Translations under genes and position numbers: made by a program
Origin: a bacterium
GTDB taxonomy: Bacteria; Babelota; Babeliae; Babelales; Vermiphilaceae
Reading direction: 5' to 3'
Assembly (NCBI GenBank): GCA_021833825.1
Contig: JAKBEL010000011.1
Span: 62,001 to 126,000, forward strand
Length of the DNA: 64,000 nucleotides
Notes under the pieces: generated by a model
What the model was told of the DNA's origin: nothing
What the model saw: the letters and a program-made list of their open reading frames with translations, nothing else
Database searches by the model: none
Part shown: positions 34,694 to 43,862 of the stretch, one piece after another
How the letters are laid out: the number at the start of each line of letters is the position of its first letter
Numbering within the stretch: the stretch's first letter is position 1

Positions 34694-35392
34694 TTAATAG
34701 ATGTTGAATCTGGAATCTATCTCTGCTTCAAGCTGCGCTATGATATCGCTTAGATCTTTATTAAATGCTATGAGCTCTTTGAGCTCTTTATAGATTTGTT
34801 CAGATCGTCCAGTTACCCAACGTTGCAGGTAACTGCTTGGCGGGCATATTCCTGTTGAAAGCATAGTATGGATAGTATCTTTTTTTGCAAATATCTCATC
34901 TTCGGTGAATGCTTTGAGATATTTAAAGAAGAGCAGATCGCCTCGAGGGGTATGTGCGAGGTTTAGTTTATTAAAAGAGATTAATAGAGTTATATAAAAA
35001 ATGGCCGAGTTTCCCTGAAGAAGAGGTGAAAGAGCATTTTGGATATTTCTTAAAGGACCCTCGGGAATAGTGTCAAAACTTTGAGCTAAGTTTAAGATTT
35101 GGGTTCTTTTCTTTTTGATGGTACCTCTGAGGTATCTATAGAAAGCTGGGGTTTTATAGGCAGCAGTTGCCAGAAGTGCTCCGCCAAGAAGAACCTCTTT
35201 GGTCTGTTGTGGTAACGTTGCCCAGCTATTGATGATGTCTTTAGCTGTGGGGTATAACGATTGCCCTATTGCCAAAGGGTATTTGCCAAGAGTCTGTATG
35301 CCGCTTTCAATAGTTGATGCATTGCAGAAAAAACTAATTGAGCATGAGCTGATTGTTAAGCATAAGATCCTTTGGTACATGAGGTTTTTCAT
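34694..35392 (-). CDS. exported protein of unknown function (paralogue of 35453-36316)
   Basis: 232 residues from the ATG at 35392, preceded by AGGGA; the frame extends to 35431 but without a ribosome-binding site. The signal peptide is MKNLMYQRILCLTISSCSISFF, nearly the same as that of the neighbouring gene. A Gly/Ala-rich hydrophobic segment (about 56-70, LLGGALLATAAYKTP) precedes basic residues and a mostly helical region that ends in a likely coiled coil (LKELIAFNKDLSDIIAQLEAE). Function unknown. The next gene upstream is its paralogue. Confidence 0.62.
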   Translation of the reverse strand: MKNLMYQRILCLTISSCSISFFCNASTIESGIQTLGKYPLAIGQSLYPTAKDIINSWATLPQQTKEVLLGGALLATAAYKTPAFYRYLRGTIKKKRTQILNLAQSFDTIPEGPLRNIQNALSPLLQGNSAIFYITLLISFNKLNLAHTPRGDLLFFKYLKAFTEDEIFAKKDTIHTMLSTGICPPSSYLQRWVTGRSEQIYKELKELIAFNKDLSDIIAQLEAEIDSRFNIY

Positions 35393-35452
35393 ACTATTTC
35401 CCTTTTTTTGACTCTGCGGTACATACTTCATGCACCGCAGGGTCTGTTGATT

Positions 35453-36316
35453 TTATCGCTCCGATTGTTTGTATAGCGTATTAATAAGCTCTGTTAGATC
35501 ATTGTTCAACGAGTTGAGTGATGCGAATTCAGCTTGCAGCTGTTTTAGCTCATTATTTGTCGGTCCTTGTGACCAAGGCCATCCGGATTGCGAATCTCGT
35601 GATGTAATTTGACGTATCAAGTGGTTAATTTTGAACATTTTCTTAAGGATGCAATCTTGAGTTACTGCTTGCAAATATCTATAAACCAGTAGGTCTTGGT
35701 ATTGATGTATTAATGTTTTTCCATACCCATGCCTTGTCTTTGACTGAGCAATATAATCCGGATCATCAGAAAAATTGAATTTATCTAAAATTGCATTGTA
35801 TAAAGATTTCTTGTCTGTAAGATAAGGGTGGTTTATTTCTTCAATTGTTGGAGTAAAAAAACCTTCATGTCCTTCAGTTTTTTCAGATATCTCTTCTGAA
35901 GCCTCTTCCTCTTTGACAGGCTCGTCTATTATGCTTCTTTCAAAACCAGAGCCGCTCGTTTCTTCTGGAGTAATCTTTATATGTTCTAAAGCATCTTTTA
36001 GTCCACTATATTTATGATAGTCTCCTTTTAAAGAGCCATCGTTATTTACAGTTATATTTTTAAGAATATCTATATAATTTGGTTTTGGTGACCACCAGTT
36101 AGATAGCTTTGACCAGGCACCCTGTGCACCAGCATGCACTTTTGTGGCTGCATATAAGGCGCCAATGCCGGCAGCAGCTCCCCCCGCAAGATATTTTTGA
36201 TGTTCTGGGTTTTGGGGTATATTTGAAGTTATATGTGATAGCCAATTGCTTGGCAATATTATTGAACAGGAGCTGATTGTTAAGAATAAGACTCCTTGAT
36301 ATATTATCTTTTTCAT
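35453..36316 (-). CDS. exported protein of unknown function (paralogue of 34694-35392)
   Basis: 287 residues. The signal peptide shares TISSCSI with the neighbour, and a Gly/Ala-rich span (about 45-60, LAGGAAAGIGALYAATK) is followed by tryptophan-rich residues (WSKLSNWWSP). An acidic stretch (about 130-150) and a helical C-terminus (LQAEFASLNSLNNDLTELI) complete it. ATG follows GAGAGG. The two probably arose by duplication. Not recognised by family. Confidence 0.62.
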   Translation of the reverse strand: MKKIIYQGVLFLTISSCSIILPSNWLSHITSNIPQNPEHQKYLAGGAAAGIGALYAATKVHAGAQGAWSKLSNWWSPKPNYIDILKNITVNNDGSLKGDYHKYSGLKDALEHIKITPEETSGSGFERSIIDEPVKEEEASEEISEKTEGHEGFFTPTIEEINHPYLTDKKSLYNAILDKFNFSDDPDYIAQSKTRHGYGKTLIHQYQDLLVYRYLQAVTQDCILKKMFKINHLIRQITSRDSQSGWPWSQGPTNNELKQLQAEFASLNSLNNDLTELINTLYKQSER

Positions 36317-36479
36317 ATTTCGCCTCTCATTTTTGTATAATTTTTTACATAATTGCTATAGCTGTCCCGTTGGCAGCAGCAATCTACTTCCAGGGTAGCA
36401 CTGTAAATGGCAAATTGTAAATAAAAAATGATTGAGCATAGGGCAAAAGGCTTTTATTAAGGGATTTTTTTGATCCTCT

Positions 36480-38126
36480 TTACATTTTTTCAGGGCGCGA
36501 GATGCCAAGCAGCTCAAGCGTTGTGCCAAAAGTCTCTTTAAGCAGCTGAATGATTAGAAGGCGTGCGCGGCTCTTTTTGATGTCGCTCTCATCAATGACT
36601 CGGTTTTTACCATAATAGCTATGAAATATATGCGCCAGTTCAAGGGCATAATAGGTCAACAGATGTGTCTGGTTGGTCTGACAGATAGTCTCAATAATTG
36701 ATTTTAATGTTACGATTTTTTTGATAAGCATGCTCTCTGATTGGCCAATATCTTGAGCATCAGCTATAGATATGTTGTGATACTCCTTCTGCTCTTGAGC
36801 TTTTGCAAGAATGCTCTTGGTTCTGACGTATGCATACTGAATGTAATAGACAGGATTTTCATCTGTTCTTTTCATGGCCAGATCAACATCAAATTCAAGT
36901 TGAGCATCCGCTTTTCTATGTAAAAAGAAGAAGCGTGCAACATCGGTGCCGACCGTCTGGATGACATCCTGAAGTGTCACGATATTGCCAGCACGCTTTG
37001 ACATACGGACCAAGTCTCCGCTCTGTTTCATCTTAACCAGTTGATAAAGAATGATATCAAGAGGGAACTGGTCAAGCTTGAGCGCCTTCTGAATGCAATG
37101 AAGGCGTGTTAAATAGCTGTGGTGATCATGCCCTAATATCATAACCAGATGATTAAATCCGCGATCAAATTTATCTTGCATATAGGCAACATCGGCTGCA
37201 GCATAGGTGAATTGGCCATCTGCTTTCACCAGTACGCGATCTTTGTCATCACCAAATTCTGTTGCCCTGAACCATGTTGCGCCATCAAGTTCATAGAGAT
37301 AACCGTTTTTATGTAGTATGTTAAGAGCTTTTTCAATCTCTCCTTGATGCAGTTTAGTCTCAGGGAACCAGACATCAAAGGTGACGCCATAAGCTGCCAG
37401 CGTCTCTTTTAATTGAGCAAGCATATGTTGCTCGCCATATTGCGCAAAGAAGGCGATATTATGATCAAGAACTGATTGACCTTCTTCACTAATCAGTTGG
37501 CTTGCCAAGTCAATCAGATACTCTCCATGGTAAGCGTCTTCTGGTAATGCCATATCAATGCCGCAGATCTGTTGGCAACGAATAAAGAGTGAGTTGCCAA
37601 GTTTGTGCATCTGAGCGCCAGCATTATTGATATAGAACTCTTTGGTCGCCTTTTGACCAGCAAAGTTGAGCACCTTTGCAAGAACATCACCAATAATGGC
37701 GCCACGGCCATGCCCAACATGTAATGGGCCCGTTGGATTGGCGCTGACAAATTCTATATTGATCGATTGAGTCGGTTTTTCATATATCTTGAAAAAAGAT
37801 GAGCCCTGTTGATGCAGTTCAATGGTAAGTTGTTGGAATGCTTTATCATTGAGATAGATGTTTAAAAATCCTGGAGCATGGAAAGCGGTCTGTTTGACAT
37901 ATTCATGAGTAAATCTACCAGCAATCATTTCAGCCAGTTCCAACGGAGAGCGTTTTAACTCTTTTGCTAATATCATAGCGATATTTGAGCTTATATCACC
38001 AAATTGAGCTTTTGATTCATCAGTATTGATGCTGAATGTCGCTTTGCTTATAAGATCTGGACTGACCGTTAAAAATCGCTCTATAAACTGATTAAAACTC
38101 TCTTGTATCTGCTCTATGATATTCAT
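36480..38126 (-). CDS. argS: arginyl-tRNA synthetase
   Basis: 548 residues. The class I HIGH motif is PTGPLHVGHGRG (HVGH at 136-139), and the KMSK-type loop is RMSKRAGN near residue 380. The N-terminal ~110-residue Add1-type domain and the C-terminal helical anticodon-binding domain (DALRY-type part, VYYIQYAYVR) are recognised. It charges tRNA-Arg. It stands alone on the minus strand between exported-protein genes. The ribosome-binding site is weak (AAAG). Confidence 0.96.
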   Translation of the reverse strand: MNIIEQIQESFNQFIERFLTVSPDLISKATFSINTDESKAQFGDISSNIAMILAKELKRSPLELAEMIAGRFTHEYVKQTAFHAPGFLNIYLNDKAFQQLTIELHQQGSSFFKIYEKPTQSINIEFVSANPTGPLHVGHGRGAIIGDVLAKVLNFAGQKATKEFYINNAGAQMHKLGNSLFIRCQQICGIDMALPEDAYHGEYLIDLASQLISEEGQSVLDHNIAFFAQYGEQHMLAQLKETLAAYGVTFDVWFPETKLHQGEIEKALNILHKNGYLYELDGATWFRATEFGDDKDRVLVKADGQFTYAAADVAYMQDKFDRGFNHLVMILGHDHHSYLTRLHCIQKALKLDQFPLDIILYQLVKMKQSGDLVRMSKRAGNIVTLQDVIQTVGTDVARFFFLHRKADAQLEFDVDLAMKRTDENPVYYIQYAYVRTKSILAKAQEQKEYHNISIADAQDIGQSESMLIKKIVTLKSIIETICQTNQTHLLTYYALELAHIFHSYYGKNRVIDESDIKKSRARLLIIQLLKETFGTTLELLGISRPEKM

Positions 38127-38222
38127 GATCTTTAATAACCTTTTTAATAACCCGGGGTTATTTTTAATGTTTGCTTGATACTGTAAGGTTACTGTAACTT
38201 CATAAAAATGTCATTACTGTCA

Positions 38223-39296
38223 TCACTCTTCTTCTTTTCCGATACTTTTAGGTAGTTCCATTCTAAAATCAGGCAGAGTAATAGCGCTTGTAAATTCTTT
38301 GTGCTCTTGTATGAATGCTTTCATATCATCATCCAAAAAATTAGTCATGTCATTGTATTCTTTTGTTTTTTCAACATGAGCATCGAGCATTTGCATGTAT
38401 TGGGAGCTCAGCACTTGTATAGTTTTTTGATGAAGTTCTGATATTTTTTGATCAGATTGGGACATATCATTTTCATGAAGTTTGGTAATCTCATAGTGCA
38501 GTATTTGTAATGGCACTCGCTCATTGAGAACTTCCGATCTCTGTCCCCATTGTATTTTATATTCAGGGCTCTGTTTAACGTGCTCGCACCAATCAGTTAT
38601 TTTTTTCCGTAAAGTGCTAATGAAAGCATTATCTTCTTGAATTTTTGATGCTATCGGTGCAAAGAAATCATATTTTTCAATTAATCGATTGAGAATTTCA
38701 GGAGAACAAAGAGCTTGGTTGCGTATTTGTAGCGCTCGAAGGTGATTGTTGGCTAATTCCTGATACTTAACAATTATATGATTTATTGATGCGTCTTCTT
38801 TAGGTTTAACTACGCAACGATAGATGGCTAAACGTGATTGTGCATTATTATAATCTTCAAAAGGGAGCGTATGTAACGATCTGTTTGGTAGTAAATGATG
38901 ATAGTCTCGAAGCATTAGGTTATGAACGTCAGCAGTACTGTCTGGGCTCAAGCCTTCATAAGGAGCAAAAAGAAGGCTTTTTCTTAACCAATGTGCGATA
39001 CTTGCAGTTATTAGTGTTCCCACAGAGGCAATAGAGGCATATTTTAATGTTTGCATGTCGGGGTTAAAATAAAAATATGTTGCGCTCAGGCCGGTTGTTA
39101 CTGCTCCTGTAATAAGAGCGCTTTTGTAAGCTTTTTGAGAGACCCATTGAGGAATAGCCTGTTGAATCGCTTCAAGATCAATAGGAGCTAATAATTCGGG
39201 ATTGCTTTGATCTCTTTCTTCATGCGTAGCCATGAGTGGAGATGAAAGCAATGTCGCATAACAGAATGTTATGGTAAAAAGCGAGTTCTTTTTCAT
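38223..39296 (-). CDS. exported two-span protein of unknown function
   Basis: 357 residues. A signal peptide (1-23, ending SPLMAT) is followed by two hydrophobic segments (about 59-78 and 86-106) and a long helical cytosol-type or periplasmic region with many Glu, Lys and Gln and probable coiled coils. It fits the same layout as the other exported proteins of the window (Gly/Ala-rich span plus helical tail). No motif was recognised. The Shine-Dalgarno sequence is weak. Confidence 0.6.
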   Translation of the reverse strand: MKKNSLFTITFCYATLLSSPLMATHEERDQSNPELLAPIDLEAIQQAIPQWVSQKAYKSALITGAVTTGLSATYFYFNPDMQTLKYASIASVGTLITASIAHWLRKSLLFAPYEGLSPDSTADVHNLMLRDYHHLLPNRSLHTLPFEDYNNAQSRLAIYRCVVKPKEDASINHIIVKYQELANNHLRALQIRNQALCSPEILNRLIEKYDFFAPIASKIQEDNAFISTLRKKITDWCEHVKQSPEYKIQWGQRSEVLNERVPLQILHYEITKLHENDMSQSDQKISELHQKTIQVLSSQYMQMLDAHVEKTKEYNDMTNFLDDDMKAFIQEHKEFTSAITLPDFRMELPKSIGKEEE

Positions 39297-39674
39297 TCAA
39301 ATGTCTGTTCTTTAAAACTAAAAAATCTATCTATCTGTAATTAGTATCTTAAAAGGGGGATTGGCTGTCAAAAAAAAAGCAGCGGATTTGAACAGCTTTG
39401 GGACCTGTCCCGACATAGCTTTAGCGACGTCGGATACACATTTTCTCCATTTATGGTAGACTTGCAAAAGGTGCTTTTAACAAGATTAACAGATTTATAT
39501 TGCCTGCTTCCGCTCGTCCTTCGATACATTCTACTTCGCAAAGCTACGTAGAACACTCAGGATGAGCGGATTTGGGATAACTTGACTATGAGTGGGTTGA
39601 ATTAACCCTGTTCTTACGTTCAGGTTCCTATAAAAATCAGTTATCTATACATATTTTTATAGGATGAAATAAAA
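39297..39674. other. 378-base spacer with repeat fragments
   Basis: No gene is convincing. It contains GGGACCTGTCCC and CCGAC...GTCGG hairpins near 39399-39435 and a dispersed repeat at 39510-39569. The remainder is plain AT-rich sequence ahead of mnmA. Confidence 0.6.
39510..39569. repeat. dispersed intergenic repeat copy
   Basis: Outer arms CCGCTCgTCCT and AGGAtGAGCGG. It contains CTCAGGATGAG (39556-39566), which is the exact reverse complement of the core at 43651-43661, and TTCGATAC like the other copies. Confidence 0.6.
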
Positions 39675-40739
39675 ATGCGCATAGCAGTATTGGTTTCAGG
39701 TGGGGTTGATAGCTCAGTTGCTTTGCGTTTATTGCAGCAACAGGGGCATGAGGTGACCGCCTTCTATTTAAAGATCTGGCTAGAGGATGAACTTGCCTAT
39801 TTGGGCAACTGTCCATGGCAGGAGGATCTTGATTATGTCACGCGTGTATGCCAGCAAGCGGATGTGCCACTTGAGGTGATCTCATTGCAAAGAGAGTATT
39901 TTGATAATGTGGTCTCCTATGCGATTGCACAGGTAAAAGTTGGCAATACGCCAAATCCTGATATTTTTTGCAACCGTTTGATTAAGTTTGGCCTGTTTGT
40001 TGACTATATTGATATCCACTTTAAAGATCGTTTTGATAACATAGCCAGTGGACATTATGCTCAAGTTGTTGAGGTTGGTGATCAACTGAGGCTTAAAAAA
40101 GCCCCCGATGCTATTAAAGATCAGACCTATTTTTTATCCTACTTAAAAATAGATCAGTTGAAACGTTTAATCTTTCCTATAGGCCATCTGCAAAAGAGTG
40201 AAGTGCGTGTATTGGCACAACAGTTTGATCTGCCAAATAAGGATCGTAAAGATAGTCAAGGAATCTGTTTTCTTGGCAAACTTAAGTTTAATGATTTTTT
40301 AAAACATTATCTTGGTGAACGACCTGGCGATAAAATTGAGTTTGAAACGGGCAAAAAGTTGGGGCAACATAGAGGTTTTTGGTATCATACGATCGGGCAA
40401 CGTCAAGGTTCTGGGCTTTCTGGTGGGCCCTGGTATGTGGTTGATAAGGATCCTGCAAAGAACATTGTCTACTTTTCAAAAGAATATTATGCAGCGGACA
40501 AAAAGCGCAATGAGCTGATTGTTACAGATCTTAATTGGTTTGGCAACGCGCCGGCCAATGGTGATCTGCTTGTGAAGTTGCGCCATGGCCCCCATGAGCA
40601 CGTATGTTCTATTGAACATTTAAATAATAATAAACTTCGCATTACATTGACCGAAAATGATCAAGGGATCGCATCAGGGCAGATTGCAGCATTTTATGAT
40701 GATGATATCTGTTTAGGGGCTGGGGTTATTGGTTCATAA
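39675..40739 (+). CDS. mnmA: tRNA-specific 2-thiouridylase MnmA
   Basis: 354 residues. The PP-loop SGGVDSS is at 8-14, the catalytic cysteines are Cys99 (NPDIFCNRLIKFG) and Cys198 (DSQGICFLG), and the C-terminal region has FWYHTIGQRQG. It puts sulfur on U34 of Lys, Glu and Gln tRNAs, using sulfur from a cysteine desulfurase. Typical length is ~370, so it is complete. ATG follows AGGATGAAATAAAA. Confidence 0.96.
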   Translation: MRIAVLVSGGVDSSVALRLLQQQGHEVTAFYLKIWLEDELAYLGNCPWQEDLDYVTRVCQQADVPLEVISLQREYFDNVVSYAIAQVKVGNTPNPDIFCNRLIKFGLFVDYIDIHFKDRFDNIASGHYAQVVEVGDQLRLKKAPDAIKDQTYFLSYLKIDQLKRLIFPIGHLQKSEVRVLAQQFDLPNKDRKDSQGICFLGKLKFNDFLKHYLGERPGDKIEFETGKKLGQHRGFWYHTIGQRQGSGLSGGPWYVVDKDPAKNIVYFSKEYYAADKKRNELIVTDLNWFGNAPANGDLLVKLRHGPHEHVCSIEHLNNNKLRITLTENDQGIASGQIAAFYDDDICLGAGVIGS

Positions 40740-40809
40740 TCTTATTGGCATATCGTTATAATATGCTAAAATGCTTTAATAGGCTTTATCAAAGGAATAT
40801 CTTTATTGC

Positions 40810-41433
40810 ATGAAATACAAACGGCTTCAGTGGCAGAAACTGAAAAAAATTCATATCCGTCTTTTTAAAGATCTTCCAGCAGAAGAGTTTCGTGTTACTA
40901 TCCCGACAATGCTCACTATACTCCGCATTGCGCTTGTTCCTTGTATTATATTGTCGATGATCTACCATTGTTGGGGGTTGGCATTTATCTTTTTTTTGAG
41001 TGCAGCGATAACCGATTGCCTTGATGGTAATTTAGCTCGCCTATTGCGCCAAAAAACTTTTCTAGGAGCATGCCTGGATCCTATTGCAGATAAGTTATTG
41101 CTTGTCAGTTTCTTTTTTACCTTGGTCTTTCTCAAGACGCCCCTCTTTCCGTTGCCACTCTGGTTTGTCCTTTTAGTCTTATGCAAAGAGCTAATGTTAA
41201 TCTGTGGAGCTGCTTATATTCTGTTAAGTGGAAGGCATCTTGATGTGCGGCCAACATTGCTTGGTAAAGCGACAACAGTTGTTCAGATGGTCTTTATTAT
41301 CTGGTTATTTGCATGCTACTATTTTCATTGGATGCCTGTTAAAACATATTATATGATGTTGGCTGTAATGCTTGTGATGGTGATACTCTCATTTTTGCAG
41401 TATGCTCGTATTGGATCAAAACGATTGGCTTAA
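40810..41433 (+). CDS. pgsA: CDP-alcohol phosphatidyltransferase (PgsA-like)
   Basis: 207 residues with about five membrane spans. The family signature D-G-x2-A-R-x8-G-x3-D-x3-D is complete: DGNLARLLRQKTFLGACLDPIADK. It makes phosphatidylglycerol phosphate (or cardiolipin precursors) from CDP-diacylglycerol at the inner membrane. AAAGGA precedes at 40791-40796. It follows mnmA by 70 bases and precedes a small exported gene on the same strand. Confidence 0.87.
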   Translation: MKYKRLQWQKLKKIHIRLFKDLPAEEFRVTIPTMLTILRIALVPCIILSMIYHCWGLAFIFFLSAAITDCLDGNLARLLRQKTFLGACLDPIADKLLLVSFFFTLVFLKTPLFPLPLWFVLLVLCKELMLICGAAYILLSGRHLDVRPTLLGKATTVVQMVFIIWLFACYYFHWMPVKTYYMMLAVMLVMVILSFLQYARIGSKRLA

Positions 41434-41445
41434 AAGGATAAATGT

Positions 41446-42015
41446 ATGCGTATTATTGTTCTGATGGTTATCAGTTTGAGTACTATCTTTTCTGCTCAGG
41501 AGTTTGTGCATAAACAGAAGATTAAACGTGTTACTCTCTCTACAATTAAAGATCAATATGCTGACATTTTCGGTCAACAGTTGCGCGAATCAGCATTGAT
41601 TGTGCAGGTGATTGGAAGAGTGCAGCAGTTAGGCCTTGATCAACATTTTTCTTCGATGCAGACTATGCAAGACATTGTTTGTAAGTTACATTGTTATAGC
41701 ATAGAGCTTTCTGATCTGATCAATTGTTTTTCATCAGAAAAGATAAACAGAGTGCGATGCGATGGCACAAAGCAGATTCTTTCTGAATTGGTTACTATTA
41801 TTGGTTCAATACAACAGCATGTAATTGATCATCTGCAAGATCTTTTAGAGGATGCAGGCACAGTTTTTGTCAGACAGCATGTTTCAACGCTGTCAGATCT
41901 TATGCCAAAGATGAAAAGATACACTCATGATCTGCAGGCATTGCGCTGTCTGTTGATTAATGAAGAGCGGCTTGCACAGAAAAAAGAGACTGTTATAGTA
42001 AAAAAGCATGTATAA
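41446..42015 (+). CDS. exported helical protein of unknown function
   Basis: 189 residues. The signal peptide is about 1-17 (ending IFSAQE). The remaining sequence is helical with four cysteines and Leu/Ile heptads. It starts 12 bases after the PgsA-like gene and follows AAAAGGA, so it is in the same operon. Not recognised. Confidence 0.62.
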   Translation: MRIIVLMVISLSTIFSAQEFVHKQKIKRVTLSTIKDQYADIFGQQLRESALIVQVIGRVQQLGLDQHFSSMQTMQDIVCKLHCYSIELSDLINCFSSEKINRVRCDGTKQILSELVTIIGSIQQHVIDHLQDLLEDAGTVFVRQHVSTLSDLMPKMKRYTHDLQALRCLLINEERLAQKKETVIVKKHV

Positions 42016-42043
42016 ATATATATTAACATAAAGGAATGGCACA

Positions 42044-42646
42044 ATGGCTAGTTATAATCGAGTTATTATAGCGGGGAATTTAACTCGCGATCCTGAATAT
42101 AAACAATTAGCTTCTGGACAACCAGTATGTCGTTTAGGCTTGGCTTCAAATAGACAATTTAAAAATAGACAATCGGGCGATATGGTTCAAGAGGTCTGCT
42201 TTATTGATATTGACGTTTGGGGACCACAAGCTGAAAGTTGTCGTCAATATTTGCAAAAAGGAAGACCAGTATTGATTGAAGGGCGTCTAAAGTTTGATAC
42301 ATGGGAAGATAATAACGGACAGACCCGTTCAAAACATACTATTGTTGCTGATCGTGTCGTCTTTTTAGGCTCACAACAGCAAGACGCTGCATTTGATGAA
42401 GATATGTCAAGAGCGCAGGGCAATCAACCACTTGATCCCAGTAATCAAGCCGAAAAAGAGTTGATGGATCAGATTCAGGGTATTAAAAATAAGATCAATG
42501 CAAAAAAATCAGCAGATACTTCTGATATAAAGATAGAGGCTGCTCAGGTTGAAAGATCAAAAACTGCTCCAAAGCTTGCAAAATCTTCAATGAGTGATGC
42601 TGTTTTTAATGATGAACCTCCATTTCAAGATGATTTACCGTTTTAA
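42044..42646 (+). CDS. ssb: single-stranded DNA-binding protein
   Basis: 200 residues. The N-terminal OB fold starts ASYNRVIIAGNLTRDPE and continues to about residue 115 (DRVVFLG), with the conserved GRLKFDTWEDNNGQTRS block. A flexible, acidic linker (130-190) ends in DDLPF, the tip that recruits replication and repair partners. It coats single-stranded DNA as a tetramer. The gene has AAAGGA at 42030-42035 and follows the exported gene by 28 bases. A structured repeat follows its stop. Confidence 0.96.
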   Translation: MASYNRVIIAGNLTRDPEYKQLASGQPVCRLGLASNRQFKNRQSGDMVQEVCFIDIDVWGPQAESCRQYLQKGRPVLIEGRLKFDTWEDNNGQTRSKHTIVADRVVFLGSQQQDAAFDEDMSRAQGNQPLDPSNQAEKELMDQIQGIKNKINAKKSADTSDIKIEAAQVERSKTAPKLAKSSMSDAVFNDEPPFQDDLPF

Positions 42647-42664
42647 TATTTTCAATATAATTTA

Positions 42665-42760
42665 TTTCACCCTGCCGGGCGAGGGGCCTCAGGAGGTTCT
42701 TGTCAACCTCCTTGAGTATAAGGGGTTTGACGAAAAACCCCTTATGCTATTGCCTGGCGA
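42665..42760. repeat. structured intergenic repeat, copy 1 (after ssb)
   Basis: CACCCTGCCGGGC starts at 42668. An outer stem pairs GCCGGGC (42674-42680) with GCCTGGC (42752-42758). Inside are two hairpins: CTCAGGAGGTT/AACCTCCTTGAG (loop CTTGTC, 42688-42716) and TAAGGGGTTT/AAACCCCTTA (42719-42744). It shares the leader, outer-stem sequence and CTTGTC loop with 48992-49053. Confidence 0.6.
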
Positions 42761-42901
42761 AGGCAAACAAAAGAATATGAATAGGAAATAAAGAATTCTC
42801 TCACTCTTTTTATCCCCCCCCACACATCATTATTGACAAATAGAATTAAAAACCTTTATTCTCAAATATAGAAATAGAACCTGTAGGGGAGAATAGAGTC
42901 G

Positions 42902-43309
42902 ATGAAGATGACATCAAAGATAGTCAGTTTTTGGGTTATTATTGCTTTTGTGTATTTGAATGGAGATGGTATTAATTTTGATGAATTACTTGAAAAGACC
43001 TCTTATGCCCAGCTGCTTAAAGAACTTATCTGTATGACTGATACCATTGGGCTTTTACATCATCGTATGGATGAAGATGAGCGAAGATTTATCGAAGATA
43101 GTATTTTAGGTAAAGTGGTTCGCATATCACGCTTATTATGTCAAGTTGACAGGGCAAAGGATTGTGTTGATGTCGATTACCTCCATTATTGGTTAGAGCT
43201 TGCAAAATCAGCGCATATTCCACAACTGATTGTAGATGAGATTGCGCTTCTTGAAGAAAAATTTAAACATTATTTTCAGAATTGTTATAAAGAGGAAGGA
43301 TTGTTATGA
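42902..43309 (+). CDS. exported protein of unknown function
   Basis: 135 residues. The N-terminus (1-~22, MKMTSKIVSFWVIIAFVYL) is a signal peptide. The mature part is helical with several Cys and acidic residues. A GGGGAG lies about ten bases ahead of the ATG. It overlaps the next gene by four bases (ATGA), so the pair is coupled. Not recognised. Confidence 0.6.
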   Translation: MKMTSKIVSFWVIIAFVYLNGDGINFDELLEKTSYAQLLKELICMTDTIGLLHHRMDEDERRFIEDSILGKVVRISRLLCQVDRAKDCVDVDYLHYWLELAKSAHIPQLIVDEIALLEEKFKHYFQNCYKEEGLL

Positions 43310-43599
43310 AGAGAATAATGATAGTATTGTTCGGTTTTTTCTGTCTTGTTGATGCACGATTGCAAATACGTAATAACTATTTTAATGATCGTGTTGTCCG
43401 TTCTGAGCATCGACCAATTCATTCTGCTGCTCATGCGGAAGATGAGGTTAATCGTCTGCGTATGCAGGTTATTAATAAGTATGATGGCGGTGAGTATGTT
43501 GCAGGTATGCATGGATGGCAAGATGATGAGCGGCGTGCGCTCGACATTCAGACTAAACTTGGTTACACCGTTCCGGAACGTTATACCTGGGGTGATTAG
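43306..43599 (+). CDS. small exported protein of unknown function
   Basis: 97 residues. A signal peptide of about 17 residues (ending LVDA) precedes a polar mature part with many Arg, His, Glu and Asp residues. The start overlaps the stop of the previous gene (ATGA). AGGAAGGA precedes it. Not recognised. Confidence 0.6.
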   Translation: MKRIMIVLFGFFCLVDARLQIRNNYFNDRVVRSEHRPIHSAAHAEDEVNRLRMQVINKYDGGEYVAGMHGWQDDERRALDIQTKLGYTVPERYTWGD

Positions 43600-43621
43600 G
43601 TTTTTTGAAATAATTCCCAAT

Positions 43622-43850
43622 TTTTTATCGTGAGCAGTTGACGAACTTCGCTCATCCTGAGGGCCCTGCAAAGCTTCCATCCTACGTTAAAACTTCGGAG
43701 GACAGACCTACGAAGCTTTATGCAAAGTACGGTTAGCGAAGCATGGGTATCGAAGGACCATTATTGTTACTCGATTAATTGATTAATGAAGGTTCGATAC
43801 TTTTTCTGCACTCTTTGAGTTTCGAAAAAACTCACCATGAGGGTATTTGG
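43622..43850. repeat. composite dispersed intergenic repeat
   Basis: Contains CTCATCCTGAG (43651-43661), a CTACG/CGTAG-rich palindromic middle (about 43675-43720), a TCGAAGG...TTACTCGA...TTCGATACTTTTT segment (43750-43805) that matches 49457-49518, and ACTCACCATGAG (43830-43841), the exact reverse complement of 49172-49183. Confidence 0.65.
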
Positions 43851-43862
43851 GGCGACTAATTA

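Noticed and set aside
39368-39556. Short minus-strand open frame near mnmA
   Set aside because: It overlaps a dispersed repeat; the translation has no plausible domain.
42594-42791. Plus-strand frame across the ssb end and structured repeat
   Set aside because: It is produced by the hairpin repeat and a shifted frame of ssb.
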